From positions 43,765,115-43,829,114 of the forward strand of contig NC_045138.2 in NCBI RefSeq assembly GCF_008831285.2: a stretch of 64,000 nt of DNA, given 5' to 3'. Source of the stretch: Nymphaea colorata (lineage: Eukaryota > Streptophyta > Magnoliopsida > Nymphaeales > Nymphaeaceae). Positions within the stretch are counted from its first letter, which is position 1; each line of letters opens with the position of its first letter. Position numbers and translations under genes: made by a program. Under the pieces are notes generated by a model, which did no database searches, had not been told where the DNA came from, and worked only from the letters and a program-made list of their open reading frames with translations. Positions 1 through 10,900 of the stretch are shown here, piece after piece.

Positions 1-2
1 AG

Positions 3-32
3 GTGTGTGTATATATATATGTGCGCGTGTGT
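3..32. repeat. TG/TA dinucleotide microsatellite
   Basis: A short mixed run of TG, TA and CG dinucleotides at the very start of the window. Nothing else is recognised in 1-256. Confidence 0.7.
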
Positions 33-264
33 ACTTTCTTATTTTTATTTCCTTTTGTAGTTGCTATGGGGTAATCCTTCTTCTGTTCATCTTGGTTTTC
101 ATTGCTCAGTCACTTGCAGCCAATCTTGGATTATTAACATGTAAGTGCTTTGTTGCTTCTTAGTCACTAAACAATAAGATATTGATATCTCAGTGACCAG
201 AAGGTGTTCATGTAATGTGACTGCTTGGAATGTGCCTGAATACATCTAGCAAAGCATTTTAGAC

Positions 265-1171
265 CTGTGTCACCTGGGTGCGTTTTCTTTGAGCTCGCAC
301 CCGCACCGACGCAATGCGGGTGCGGGTTCGGGTGCGGGTGCGCTCCAGGTGTGCACCCAATCAGCACCCGATGAAGAACCCGCACCCAAACCGCACCCGG
401 GGGAGAAAGGGACGATTTGGGGGAAAGGGAGAGGGAGAGCAAAGGAGGAAGAGAGGTGAGGATGGGAGGAAAGGGGGAAACGGATGGGAGAGGGAGGAAG
501 GGAGGTGACGACGGGAGGAAAGGGGGAAACTGATGGGAGAGGGAGGAAGGGAGGTGACGACGGGAGGAAAGGGGGAAACTGATGGGAGAGGGAGGAAGGG
601 AGGTGAGGACGAGAGGAAAGGGGGAAACGGATGGGAGAGGGAGGAAGAGAGGTGAGGACGGGAGGAAGACCTAGCGCCGCCGTGCTGCACCGCCGCCACC
701 GCCACTGCTCCTTCCTCTTCTTCTCTGTGTCGATGCTCACTTGTGGAATGTGAGATTGAGAGGGCAAGGAAGAGGGAGATAGAGATTAGAGAGGAAGACG
801 AGGAAGAGGAAGACGAGGAAGGGGAACCGGTCTGGCGAGTGATATAGTTCGGGCCTGGATTTGGATTTTGATCTAATTTAACTTACCCAAGACCAAAACT
901 GTTATAAAATAACCCTCCTTACTGAACGCTTCGCCCCCTTCCTCCGACCCGAAACCTAACCTCCTTATTAAGAAAGAAAGGAATGGGAAAAATTGTAATT
1001 TTGATTTTGATATTTAATAATTTTATGGTTTAGAGATAATTTTGTCATATATATTATTATTATATATTAATAATTATAATAATAAATAGTCTTCCCGCAC
1101 CGCCGCACCTAAATTTTTTAAGATGTGCCGCGCCGGCACCGGCACCCGCACCCCGCACTCCGGTGACTTAG
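265..1171. mobile_element. Non-autonomous hAT-type DNA transposon, copy 1 of the CTATGTCAC family
   Basis: The 907-bp element is bounded by a perfect 8-bp target duplication, TTTTAGAC, at 257-264 and 1172-1179; 8 bp is the hallmark of the hAT superfamily. The left end begins CTGTGTCACCTGGGTGCG. The right end, read on the other strand, begins CTAAGTCACCGGAGTGCG, so the termini are imperfect inverted repeats. Next to the ends are repeated GGTGCGGGTGCGGG-like motifs, as in the related elements at 27016 and 59030-61410. The interior has a 49-bp purine-rich tandem array and an AT-rich part. No transposase is visible, so it would have moved using a protein supplied elsewhere. It lies about 3.6 kb upstream of the helicase start codon. 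Confidence 0.85.
464..668. repeat. 49-bp purine-rich tandem repeat
   Basis: A unit starting GGGAGGAAAGGGGGAAAC recurs at 464, 513, 562, 611 and partly at 660, exactly 49 bp apart, with a few substitutions between copies. One strand is almost all purine. It lies inside the hAT element 265-1171 and explains the long proline/serine-rich open frames here, which I do not regard as genes. Confidence 0.9.
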
Positions 1172-1179
1172 TTTTAGAC

Positions 1180-2790
1180 TATAATACCCCAAATACTTGC
1201 TTTTGAATACTCGATGAGGCTGAGGCTGCTGTTGTGAGAATTGACATAGGAAAAGTTTGAACAAAAACAAGGGGATATAACAATGCAAAACCTGTGCCTC
1301 TATCATTGTCTCTATCTTTATCGCACATGCATGTATTTATTGTTATTTGAATAATTAAAGAAAAACTGCATTTATGTAACATAAGCCGTTTTGTGAGTGT
1401 AATTTCATGGGCAAATAATTGAATTTGGACAAAGTTTATCTTGAATGTAGGTTCTTTCAATGACCATTTTGCCCTTTGGTTTTTATAAATTACAAAAAAT
1501 GCCTTTTTATTGTTTTTTGAATTAACATGCAATTATACCGTAAAAAATATAATTGATATTTGGTTCTAGAACATATTCTTAACAAACAGCCTCTTTGTTA
1601 ACAAATTTTGGCACTTTGATCCTCTACTTTAGGCGAAATACTTAATGTTGTCTTGAAAAATACAGTTTGCATATAGAAGGGCATTTTTGTCATGTTACTT
1701 ATTTCCTTCATGTTTTTTGACATGTATATTAGTTAGTATATCTGCAACAACTACTATGTGCAGATAGTTAAGCCTCATCGACATCTTACATCAAATACTT
1801 AAGATAATGTATCTCATTCATCAATAGTGATATGTTTTGTCTATCTTAACACATGGAAAATCGGTCCATTCTTTCTCAGGTGACAACTTATCTCAAATAA
1901 GTTATAAAAGAAAACTTATCTCAAACAAATTCCACCATTACCTAGAAATTAGTTCATGGTATAAGTAGGGTAAGAATTAATTTGTCTGCTTATTTATTTA
2001 AATTTATTTTCAAGTAGACTAAAAACTAACTTTGTTCGAACCAATTCCACTTCGAGCATGACATGGTTCCATAGTTGAAGTCCTCAATTTCAGACCTAAC
2101 TTTATGCGCAAAAAAGGTACACTAAATAGTTCATAGTTTAAGCCCTCAATTTCAGAGGTGGAACTGAAACAAGACACGTTAGTAGTGTCCATCCTCGCTT
2201 AGCCGATTTATCTCTGCATGGACGTCGCCGTGCATTTGACGCAGCTACATGATTTCATTTTTCAAGTCAATCTTTTGCTGTTTTATGCTTTTTAACAGCC
2301 GTGTCATGCATTGAAAATATGGAGTTAGAAAGAAGTTTTCGTAAATTTGTTTTAGAAATTGAATAAATGGAAACAAAATCAAGAATTCCAAAACCTCAAT
2401 GTGTTTGTTGTGCTTGAGTTTATGTGTAGGAAATAAATTTCTCAGTGCCATAACAATAAAAAAAAAAGAAAAAAGAAAAATAGTTGGATTAAGCATTGCT
2501 TGAGAATCCAACTAAAGTTTTTCACCCCTTGAGATGAAAAAAAAAATTAGAAAAAACTTTCTGAAAAAAAGAAAAATTTTCAAAAATTTGAATTTTATTT
2601 AGGGGCCCAAAGTGTTGAAAGACAATAATGTAATTTTACACCCTCTTTTAAGTGCAAGAAAAAGATAAAATTGGTATTACCGTTTTCAATATTTGTGAAA
2701 GATACTGTTTTACCTTATCGTTGTCCCTCTCCCTTTGTCTACAATATCATACATTTTTTTTGGGGTTTCCTGGTAAGCTTATGTAATTAA
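1180..2790. other. Non-coding stretch, nothing recognised
   Basis: AT-rich DNA with no convincing gene or mobile-element ends. Two similar short segments ending in CCTCAATTTCAGA occur near 2080 and 2140, a minor local duplication. Confidence 0.5.
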
Positions 2791-3945
2791 GGGTCAGTTT
2801 GATGGGTTGGAAATTTTCTGTACTACAGAAACCATTTTTTAAATTTTCAAAATTTTTCCTCCTTAACTAACGCAGAATTTTTTTTGGAATGTTGAAGCTG
2901 GAAACGAAAATATATTTATGAAAAAAAATTTCCAGCCAAAGAGGTGAAAAACATTTTGCAGATTTTTTTTTTTAACCGTTAGGAGGAATAAGGGATGTAG
3001 AAGAAGAAGGGAAAGAAGGAGGAGGAGGAAGGGAGGCGGAAGAAGAAGGGCAGGAGGGAGGAGGAAGAAGGGAGGCGGAAGAAAAAGGGAATGATGGAAA
3101 AGGAAGGCGGAGGAAGAAGGGAGGTGCTCAAGAGCAACAGCAGGAGCAGGGATGACTCGCATATTTTTACAAAATTAGTTCGGCCTCTGATTAAGCTGAA
3201 ATTTGGTCTTGAGCTTGCTAAGATGTTAGGGATTGGACGCCCAGAAGATCAGCTTCAAATGAGCTTCACACAGGAATCGTGCTCAGCCTGATCAAACACT
3301 GTCTCGCAGTGAAAAATGCTTGTCGCAGGGGTTCAGGCAGTAGACAGGAGTTATCCTTACTCACAGATTTTTTAAAAATCACAGACAGCTCCGATTTGCC
3401 TGAACATTTGACATTAAGTCGACAACAAACTGAGGAGTGGACACTCCAAATTTCACATCAAACGGAGCTACACAAGAAAATCGCGTTGAGATCCAAAATC
3501 ACTAATGCGCGGGGGTAGTTCCTGAAGCAGAGTGGCATAGTTCAGCTTTTGCGCCGCCGCAATGGCCGGAATTTCTTCCGAAGCTGATTCCGACACTTTC
3601 ATATTGCTCTCAAACTTGGTTAGAATCTTCTTCTGCTCTGGGCAATCCTTCTACGATCAATCCTCCTTCGATTCACCTCTTTGTCAATTGATCATCGATA
3701 TTCAATATCATGAATGATGATCAGACCCTCGATCAAGCCTAGGAGTCATCCCTGCTTCCCTTCTTCCTCAGCCTCTCTTTTTCCTCCCTGTTTTCTTTTT
3801 CCTCTAAACATGAAAAAATATATTTTTTTATCAAACTAAAAAAAGTAAGTTTCTCATCAAAAATTTTCTCATTCTATTTTTTTTTAAAATATATTTTTAA
3901 AAATATATTTTCAATTCCATATTTCCAACCTAAAGTCAAAACCAT
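2791..3945. mobile_element. Possible degenerate DNA transposon with purine-rich interior
   Basis: The left end, GGGTCAGTTTGATGGGTTGG, resembles the reverse complement of the right end near 3922-3945 (both contain GGTTGGAAAT), as in an eroded terminal inverted repeat. Inside are a GGAGGAGGAAG-rich tract (2996-3120) and sequence rich in simple repeats. No transposase and no clear target duplication were found, so this is tentative. Confidence 0.28.
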
Positions 3946-4000
3946 AACCATCGTATGACTTCTAGTCCACCATACTGCTGCTTCATGTTATTCTTGGGAC

Positions 4001-4592
4001 TAGGCCTGGGCGTCGGGCCGGGCCGGCCCGGCCCTGCCCGGTTGGGCCCGGGCCCGATAACCCGACCCGATAACCAAACCGGGCCGGGCCCGGGCGGGAA
4101 GGGCGGCCCGGCCCGACTCCCACCCTCGGGCGGCCTCCGCCCTCCGCTCGCTCCCCTGACCCCTCCCTCTCTCTTCCCGTCTTCGTCTCCCTCTCCCTCT
4201 CCCTTTTCCCTCTCTGCCTGGCCCGCTCGCTCCCCTCCCTATCTGCTCCCTCTCGGCCTCCGTCCTCCGCAGCTCCGCTCGCTCCCCTCCCTCTCCGCCT
4301 CCGTCCCCCGCAGCCCCGCTCCGCTCCCACACGGCCTCCGTCCCCCGCAGCTCGCTCCTCTCCCTCTCCGCCTCCGTCCCCCCGCAGCCCCGCTCCGTCT
4401 CCCTCTCCGCTCGGCTCCCCTTCCCGTCTCTCGTCTCCCTCTCCGTGGCGGGCTGGGCCGGGCCTGACTTTTGGTGGCCAGGCCCGGTACCCGGCCCGGC
4501 AATATTATGGGGCCGGGCCCGGGCTTGGGCTTCAGGCCCGGGCCGGGTCTTAGCGGGCCGGGCCGGCCCGGCCTGACGCGATGCCCACCCTA
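4001..4592. mobile_element. GC-rich hAT-like element near the helicase promoter
   Basis: This strongly GC-rich block begins TAGGCCTGGGCGTCGGGCCG and ends with the complement of a similar sequence (TAGGGTGGGCATCGCGTCAG read on the minus strand). Both ends lead into GGGCCGGGCC repeats. The flanks share TGGGAC (3995-4000 and 4594-4599), which fits a decayed 8-bp target duplication. The middle (about 4145-4450) is a pyrimidine-rich imperfect repeat of CTCCGCCTCCGTCC-type units. The several long open frames here come from the base composition. The element ends 222 bp before the helicase ATG. Confidence 0.6.
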
Positions 4593-4814
4593 ATGGGACC
4601 CGCGCGTGGAGGGCCGTAGATGGATTCTCCTTGAATCCCTCTCGATTGAATTTCGGTTGATCGTGGCGAAACATGTAACAAGCGTCGCATCGAAGCGGGC
4701 GAATAGCCGCTATACATTTTTGTCGGAGCGTAACGCATGACCGTCTGCCGAAGGCCGTTCCCTGCTCTAATATCCATCACCGTCGGAAAGAGTAGCGTCC
4801 GGCGAGTGGCAGCC
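4593..4814 (+). promoter_or_regulatory. Helicase proximal promoter and 5' untranslated region (inferred)
   Basis: This 222-bp interval lies between the GC-rich hAT-like element and the ATG at 4815, so proximal promoter and 5'UTR should be here or start upstream of the element. I see no clear TATA box. An in-frame ATG at 4737 opens a reading frame that runs without a stop into the main ATG and would add 26 residues. Confidence 0.4.
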
Positions 4815-4973
4815 ATGTCAGCAAACCCTAGATCCTTCAGGGGCGGCAGAAGAAGCAGCGAGGGCGGAAGAAGGGGCGGTGGTAGCGGTGGTCGAGGGGG
4901 ACGCGGCAGCGGCGAGCAGAGATGGTGGGATCCTGTTTGGAGAGCGGAGAGACTGAAACAAATGAACGGGGAG
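4815..4973 (+). CDS. DExH1-like helicase exon 1
   Basis: Codons 1-53. The exon starts at the ATG in GCAGCCATGTCAG and stops before the donor GAG|GTATTTC. It encodes the RG-rich tail ([14 protein letters not shown]), a likely RNA- or G-quadruplex-contacting segment by analogy with DHX36, and then [13 protein letters not shown]. The start was chosen because the tail matches the known plant protein. An upstream in-frame ATG at 4737 remains possible. Confidence 0.88.
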
Positions 4974-7900
4974 GTATTTCTTCTTATTTCTCTAGCTTTA
5001 TCTTTGTCTCTTCCGTTCCGAAGACTGGGTTTCCGGATGTTGGAGGAATAAATGTGTGTGGCCTTTCTTGCTTCTGTGCTTGCTTTTACTGAATGAAGGG
5101 AAGAAAACGGAAGGCTGGTTTATGTGTTCGCATTTGTTGCTGTGTAACTAGTATGAGGAGCCGCCGAAGAACTGGCCTTAGGGTTGATGCCCCAGGATGA
5201 TCAGTTAACAGTGAACAGCATAGTGATTTTCTTCATACTTTTCGAGACGTTCTTCTGTTTTTTGAGTTCACGATGAGGAAAAGGAATATTTTCTGGTCGT
5301 TGGATTCTAATCGGAATCTTAAGGAACTCTATATTTGGGCATGCTGTGTATTATTTTCTTTGTAAGATAGTATGAATCACTATGAGTGCTTCCGCCTTAG
5401 GAGAAATTTAAGATTAAAGCGTGCTGTTGACATAGTTTTTTTAACAGCGACTAAGTCTTTTGAACTCTTAGAGCATGAATAGATAGTGTTTATTTCGAAT
5501 GGAAGGCGATATGTTATGCTTTTATAATTTTTCAGGTCGAAAATCTGAATGAGAACGAGTGGTGGACTAAGATGGAGCAACTGAAACTGGGAGGAGAGAA
5601 GGAAATAATCGCAAAACGAAACTATGGGCGTGAAGGACAGCGTACACTTGAACAGATGGCTCAAAAGCTTGGTCTTTACTTGTAAGAAGGACGAGTCGTA
5701 CTATTTGTTTTATTCATTTTCTTTGTTATTTGCATCATGATTGCCTTGTGCAGGAGGTAATGATGCATTTGAACGTTCATTTCAAAGAGTATGTTCCTCA
5801 ACGACCCTTTAGCTCGTTACTAATATTTTATAAGTTTACCTGCACAGTAATAATATCTGTTAATCTGGCACTAATATTTGGAATTGCAAACAGCTGTCAA
5901 CAAATTTGTTGTTTTCAATCCATGTGAAGTTGTTGCAATTTGGTTAAATGATGTTTCTTTTCTGGCTCTCCTAGTTACAAAATCTTGATTCCTTTACCTT
6001 TTTTTTTTTGGCTATAGTGGTTTATCCTTGTGATTTGTGTCTAGAGCATAACTGGGCTTCTTGTGCCGTAAGTGACATGGTCCTCCTCCTCCTTTTTTCT
6101 CCTCTTTTGCTCTTTATTCTTTCTCTCTATTTCTCTATCTACTTTCTTTCTCCGTGGGGCTAGTTGGCAAACCCTCCCCAAGAATCCCAACATGAAGAAG
6201 AAGCATCCAGATTTTAGGGTACTATGGAGGGTGAAGAGAGAGAGAAGGAACATCCACATGTCACAAACCATTAGTATTTGTTCCTAATTGCCTGCATAAG
6301 GCAGGTGTATATACACGCTTGCCACCAAGGGGGGTCAAAGGACCATGTGATTGTGTTCAAATATGGACCTAGTCAAGTGCAAGTTTGACACTTTGAGATC
6401 ATATTTTGGCACAATCTTCTATTAAAATTTTCATGTCAAATTTGGCTCAATGTGATTGATAAAGTCCGTAGCTGAACATGGAAATGCCAATGCCAGGCTT
6501 GATTGTATCTAAGATAATGCTCTACTGCGGTTGGTTTGGAGTGTGTAACATACATGCTTCTTCCTCCATCTAATTCCAAATGACCTAAAATTTGAAAGCC
6601 AACTCCTTGACATATAAAACATATCAATAATGGGTTTTTGGCACTAAAAATATAGATAAATGCATGTTTTTAAAGATAGAAAACATAATGTATTTCATGC
6701 ATCATCACAATGTGTTAGCTGCACCCTCCATAAACCCTGCCCAACAGAGACTCAGAGGAAAACAAAAGACCAGACACACAAATTAAGGTAAGTTTCACCA
6801 GCCCAACGAGGGATGATTTCATTAATCAAAAGATCGATGCCCAACAATTCGTAATTTCAGCATATATATGTGAAGCATAGGATATGGGTTGACCCACAAG
6901 TGGACCCGATGGGAAGGTCTTATTACAATTGCACCTTAGAGTGGTTTACTAAAAGGTGCTCTAAAGTTTCGCTATTTCCTACAACTAACACAATGTTTCA
7001 AACAAAAAAAAAACAACTGTGGTGGATGAAATAACAAAGGTTTCAGACCTACATGGCCACCAATCAATTTGAGATCCTAGAATTTAGTGGGAATTACTAA
7101 TAAAGGAAGCAATTAGGTGGACAATTCCAACAAAGTTGTGGATGCCATGTAAGAGGAGGATGAAGTTGATGATCTCAAAATGATAGCACATTCAATGCTC
7201 AATGCTCTTAAGGTTGCAGTAAAGGCTATGTCTGTCACACCCCGACCTTTTGACACTCAAACATTTTTTTTTTTTTTAAACATAAAACATCGAGGTGCGA
7301 CTACTCAACAATTCAAAAATGAAGGAGCCATGCCATTCAAAACAATGGGGCGAACTTTCATTTATGTAATCATTTCCATTCATACAAAATCACATCTATG
7401 TATGACAAAAATGCTCCAAACTGTATAATTGATGCCTAACAAAAACAAGACATCAATAAAACCAAAATAAGATGCGCCGACACTACAAAAGACACATCCC
7501 AAAACCTCCCCAGTAGGACGTGAGTGAACCCATCTGCTCAACCTGCTGCCCCTGGTCCACCAAACCTGAAAAAGAAAACAACTGAAGGCTTAGCCTTCGT
7601 AGTATGGCAACAAGCCAGGACAATACCAAACCCTTTTAGGTAGGGCTCAAATAAAAGAACAAACACTAAGATCATCTATCATCATGTCGTATCAGGGCAC
7701 GACACGTAAAAGCCACTCAATGGCCACAGTAACTAACTTTCAAATCACATGCAAGACATGCTTAAACATTTCACTTGCATTTGTAAGCACAACGATCACA
7801 TGCATCTCAATCACGTACAATCAATCATATACAATACATTTTCATTAACTTCAGTGTATTAACAGTTCCTGTGGGTGCAACACAGGCACGTGCACACCGC

Positions 7901-10900
7901 GGGCGGCCTACAGCAGAGAGACAACCCCCGTGGTGGCCCAGAACAATATGGATTCATTTCATTCGCTACAGCGGTAGAGCACTCGTCCATGACTGTGTGA
8001 AGTCCAAGGAGAGATACTCAGCCTTCCCTAGGATACCCAGGTTGGAAAGGCGGGAGCCCAACGTTCCAAGCACAACACACAACAGAACTCTGGGGCCTTG
8101 CACCGCCTGCGCTCCGAACAGGCGAGACCAATGGCAAAAGCGGGACGTCTCCCAAACACATAGCTACATCCCACTGGCCTCTCATCTCTTATTCATTCAT
8201 TCTTATCATTAGATTAACACATTCACAAACTGACTGACTAGCTCATGAGGTTGGTGCACTTCACGAGTGCACCTACACCTCCAATTGCCTCCACACGAGG
8301 TCTACACATAACAATAACAGTCATAGCTAGCCATCATACAATACGGATATGACTACCCTCCAATTCCATTATTTGCATCATTGCCCGCAGCAATGTGTAT
8401 GCAACAGAATAAAACATTCACATCATTCATCATATCAATCACATCTTCAAAAAACTTAGCCAAACCACAGAGAGTAGTCTCGATCTGTGATTGGCTCGTA
8501 GCTGTCCTATGCAATTACCATTCTAGGATGCTTTCTAATGCACAATTGGGGTCGAGGAGACACTCGACTCGATACCCCGCCTCATCTGTCCTAAACAGTT
8601 ATCAATTCTAGCATGCACATGCAAATGCGTAACATTTTCAAAACAAACTTCTCATAGTCTTTCCAAAACAATTCATATCATATATCAAAACATCTACATG
8701 CATACCCACATTCATTCAATAAACAGTCAATCAATTGCATCACAATCCTAGGATCTCACGACCCTAGGAACACACATTCATACATTTGCCCCAGGCAGAG
8801 ATTTGCCTGTAATGCTGCCATACCTGTGGCGTGCTCACAAACTCTTCAAAATGCCTTGAGCTTCGAAACTAGTCACTTGTGTACCTGCAAACATACACAA
8901 GTGGTAAATGACTAAACTCTACACTAGTTTAGATTCACAATCAAAACAAATATAAAACAAAATCATTGAGGCACGCTATTGCCTCAAGAGGGTATCGAAG
9001 GGTAGTGTCGACCCACAAAGCCCTCAAAAGGGTCTCTCCTCAGCCCTAGAGGCTACCTCCAAAGGCTTAAGCTTCGCACCATCGATTTGAATCGATCACT
9101 AATCCATTTCTCTCTTGCTTCCTTAGTGAAGGTATCTTCCCAACAGGTACCCCTCTTCCTTCCCACACATGCTACCCACGTCGAAAAAGACGCTCCCAAG
9201 CGTTCACAAAGACGGTCCTACACTTCTCCACAACACGACAATCCTAACCGTGCTTCCCTATTACTTCAAAAATTAACCCATCATGTGCAAATGATCATTA
9301 TAGCCATGAATCAACACTTCTCCAACATAATCCTACTCTTCCCCCAAAAAGCAAAATCGCTAACATGTGTCCCAAATCATCAATTATAGCATGCTTAAAC
9401 AATAATTATACATGCTCTCATAGATAATATTCAATAATCTAATCTCAAATAGGCCTTGCTCACCCCAATCTAAGTGTCCAAACTGCTGTGACGCCTCCGA
9501 CAACCACCTCAAGCGTACAATCGGTCCCCAAATGGCAGAAATTGTGCCAAGCCGCCACCACCAACACCACCTAAACGCTGATACGAGGGGAAGAACGCGT
9601 TCCCCAAACTGGAATCCTAACAAACAGTGATGAAATCCATGAGAAAGAGTGCTCGGTTGGGGAAAAAGGGGAAAAACAAATAGAAAAAATGGGGAGAGAG
9701 CTCACGTAAGGAGTGTGTAGGCAAGGGGAGGCACTGATAGAAAGGGGCGGACAGAAGAGAAAGCGAGGGAAGGAGGGTTCAAACAGAAATGGGGAAGAAG
9801 GGCAGTGAGGGGGAGAGGACGTGAGAGAAGAGAGAGAGCCGGTGGGAGAGTGAGGGTGAGTGAGGAGAGGGACCGTGCGGGAGGGAGCTAGCGGAAAGGG
9901 AAAAGAGAGTGGCGAGAGAGAGGAAGAGAGAACGTGTGGCAGAGACGGCAAGGGAGCATGAGAGTGGCGGAGAGAAAGGAAAACAAAGCACGAGAGAGAG
10001 AAAAAGAGTTTACCCAAGTGTCGCCGCCTCAGTCGCCGTCGTCACCGCCGCTGCCGGCACCACCTCTGTCTTCTTCTTCTTCTCTGCGTGGAGCTCCCTA
10101 GCAGCAAGAGAGGCAATGAAAGGGGGAGAGCGAGAGGAGGACGAGGGAGAACAGCCCTCGTCGGGCTCTTACGCGGGTAAGCTGTGGGTCCGGGTCCCGA
10201 TCCGACCCGACCTGCCCAAAAATATAACGGGCGTTACAATGTCTTTGTCTCCACTTATAGAAGAGCTGATGTGCATGGAAGTCATTGTAAATGGTCAGCC
10301 CCATGATTGCTATGGTGTATACTGATGCTAGGCAGAACTTCGTCTCTAAGCAACATGCGTGGTATGGCATCTTTGGTGAATGCTTGTGTGGTGTATGCAA
10401 ACCATGATGTGGTGGATAATGATCGTGGTGTGCATACTGTGTGTTCATGTGGAAGATGTGGGCGTGTAGCCAATGGAGGCCGAGGTGCAGCTAGATATGG
10501 CTGGCGTTACTCATAGAAAGCGGCATGTTCATAGGCCGGGTGCTTAAGATGTTGGTCGACTGGTGGAGGAGGCTGTCGACGAGGTGTTGTAATTGCGGGC
10601 GCCGTGTGAATGCCTGGCATCGCTTGGTCGGTCACAAACTGCTAAGATGGGTAAAGTTTCGCCGGTTGTGGCCCTGCAATCTGTGGTTGATGCCGTGGCA
10701 AGGAAGAAGCCAACGTGGGAAGGGTCCGCGGCCGGCCAAATGTGCTAGGCTTGGCCGAGGTTGGGCCTTCCACGTTTGGTCTACTGCCCTCCAGTGTTGA
10801 CTGTGCTGTGGCAGCCGGCGGATCAGTGATGGCTTCAGTGCCAGCTATGCCCGCAAAAGCTCCAAAATGGGTGCTACGGCTTGCTGGACCTATGCGGCGA

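Noticed and set aside
270-767. Long proline/serine-rich open frames on both strands
   Set aside because: They arise from the 49-bp purine tandem array inside a hAT element and have no domain or codon signal.
3955-4674. Arginine/proline-rich open frames up to 224 codons
   Set aside because: High GC content leaves few stop codons. The block has hAT-like ends and no protein similarity.
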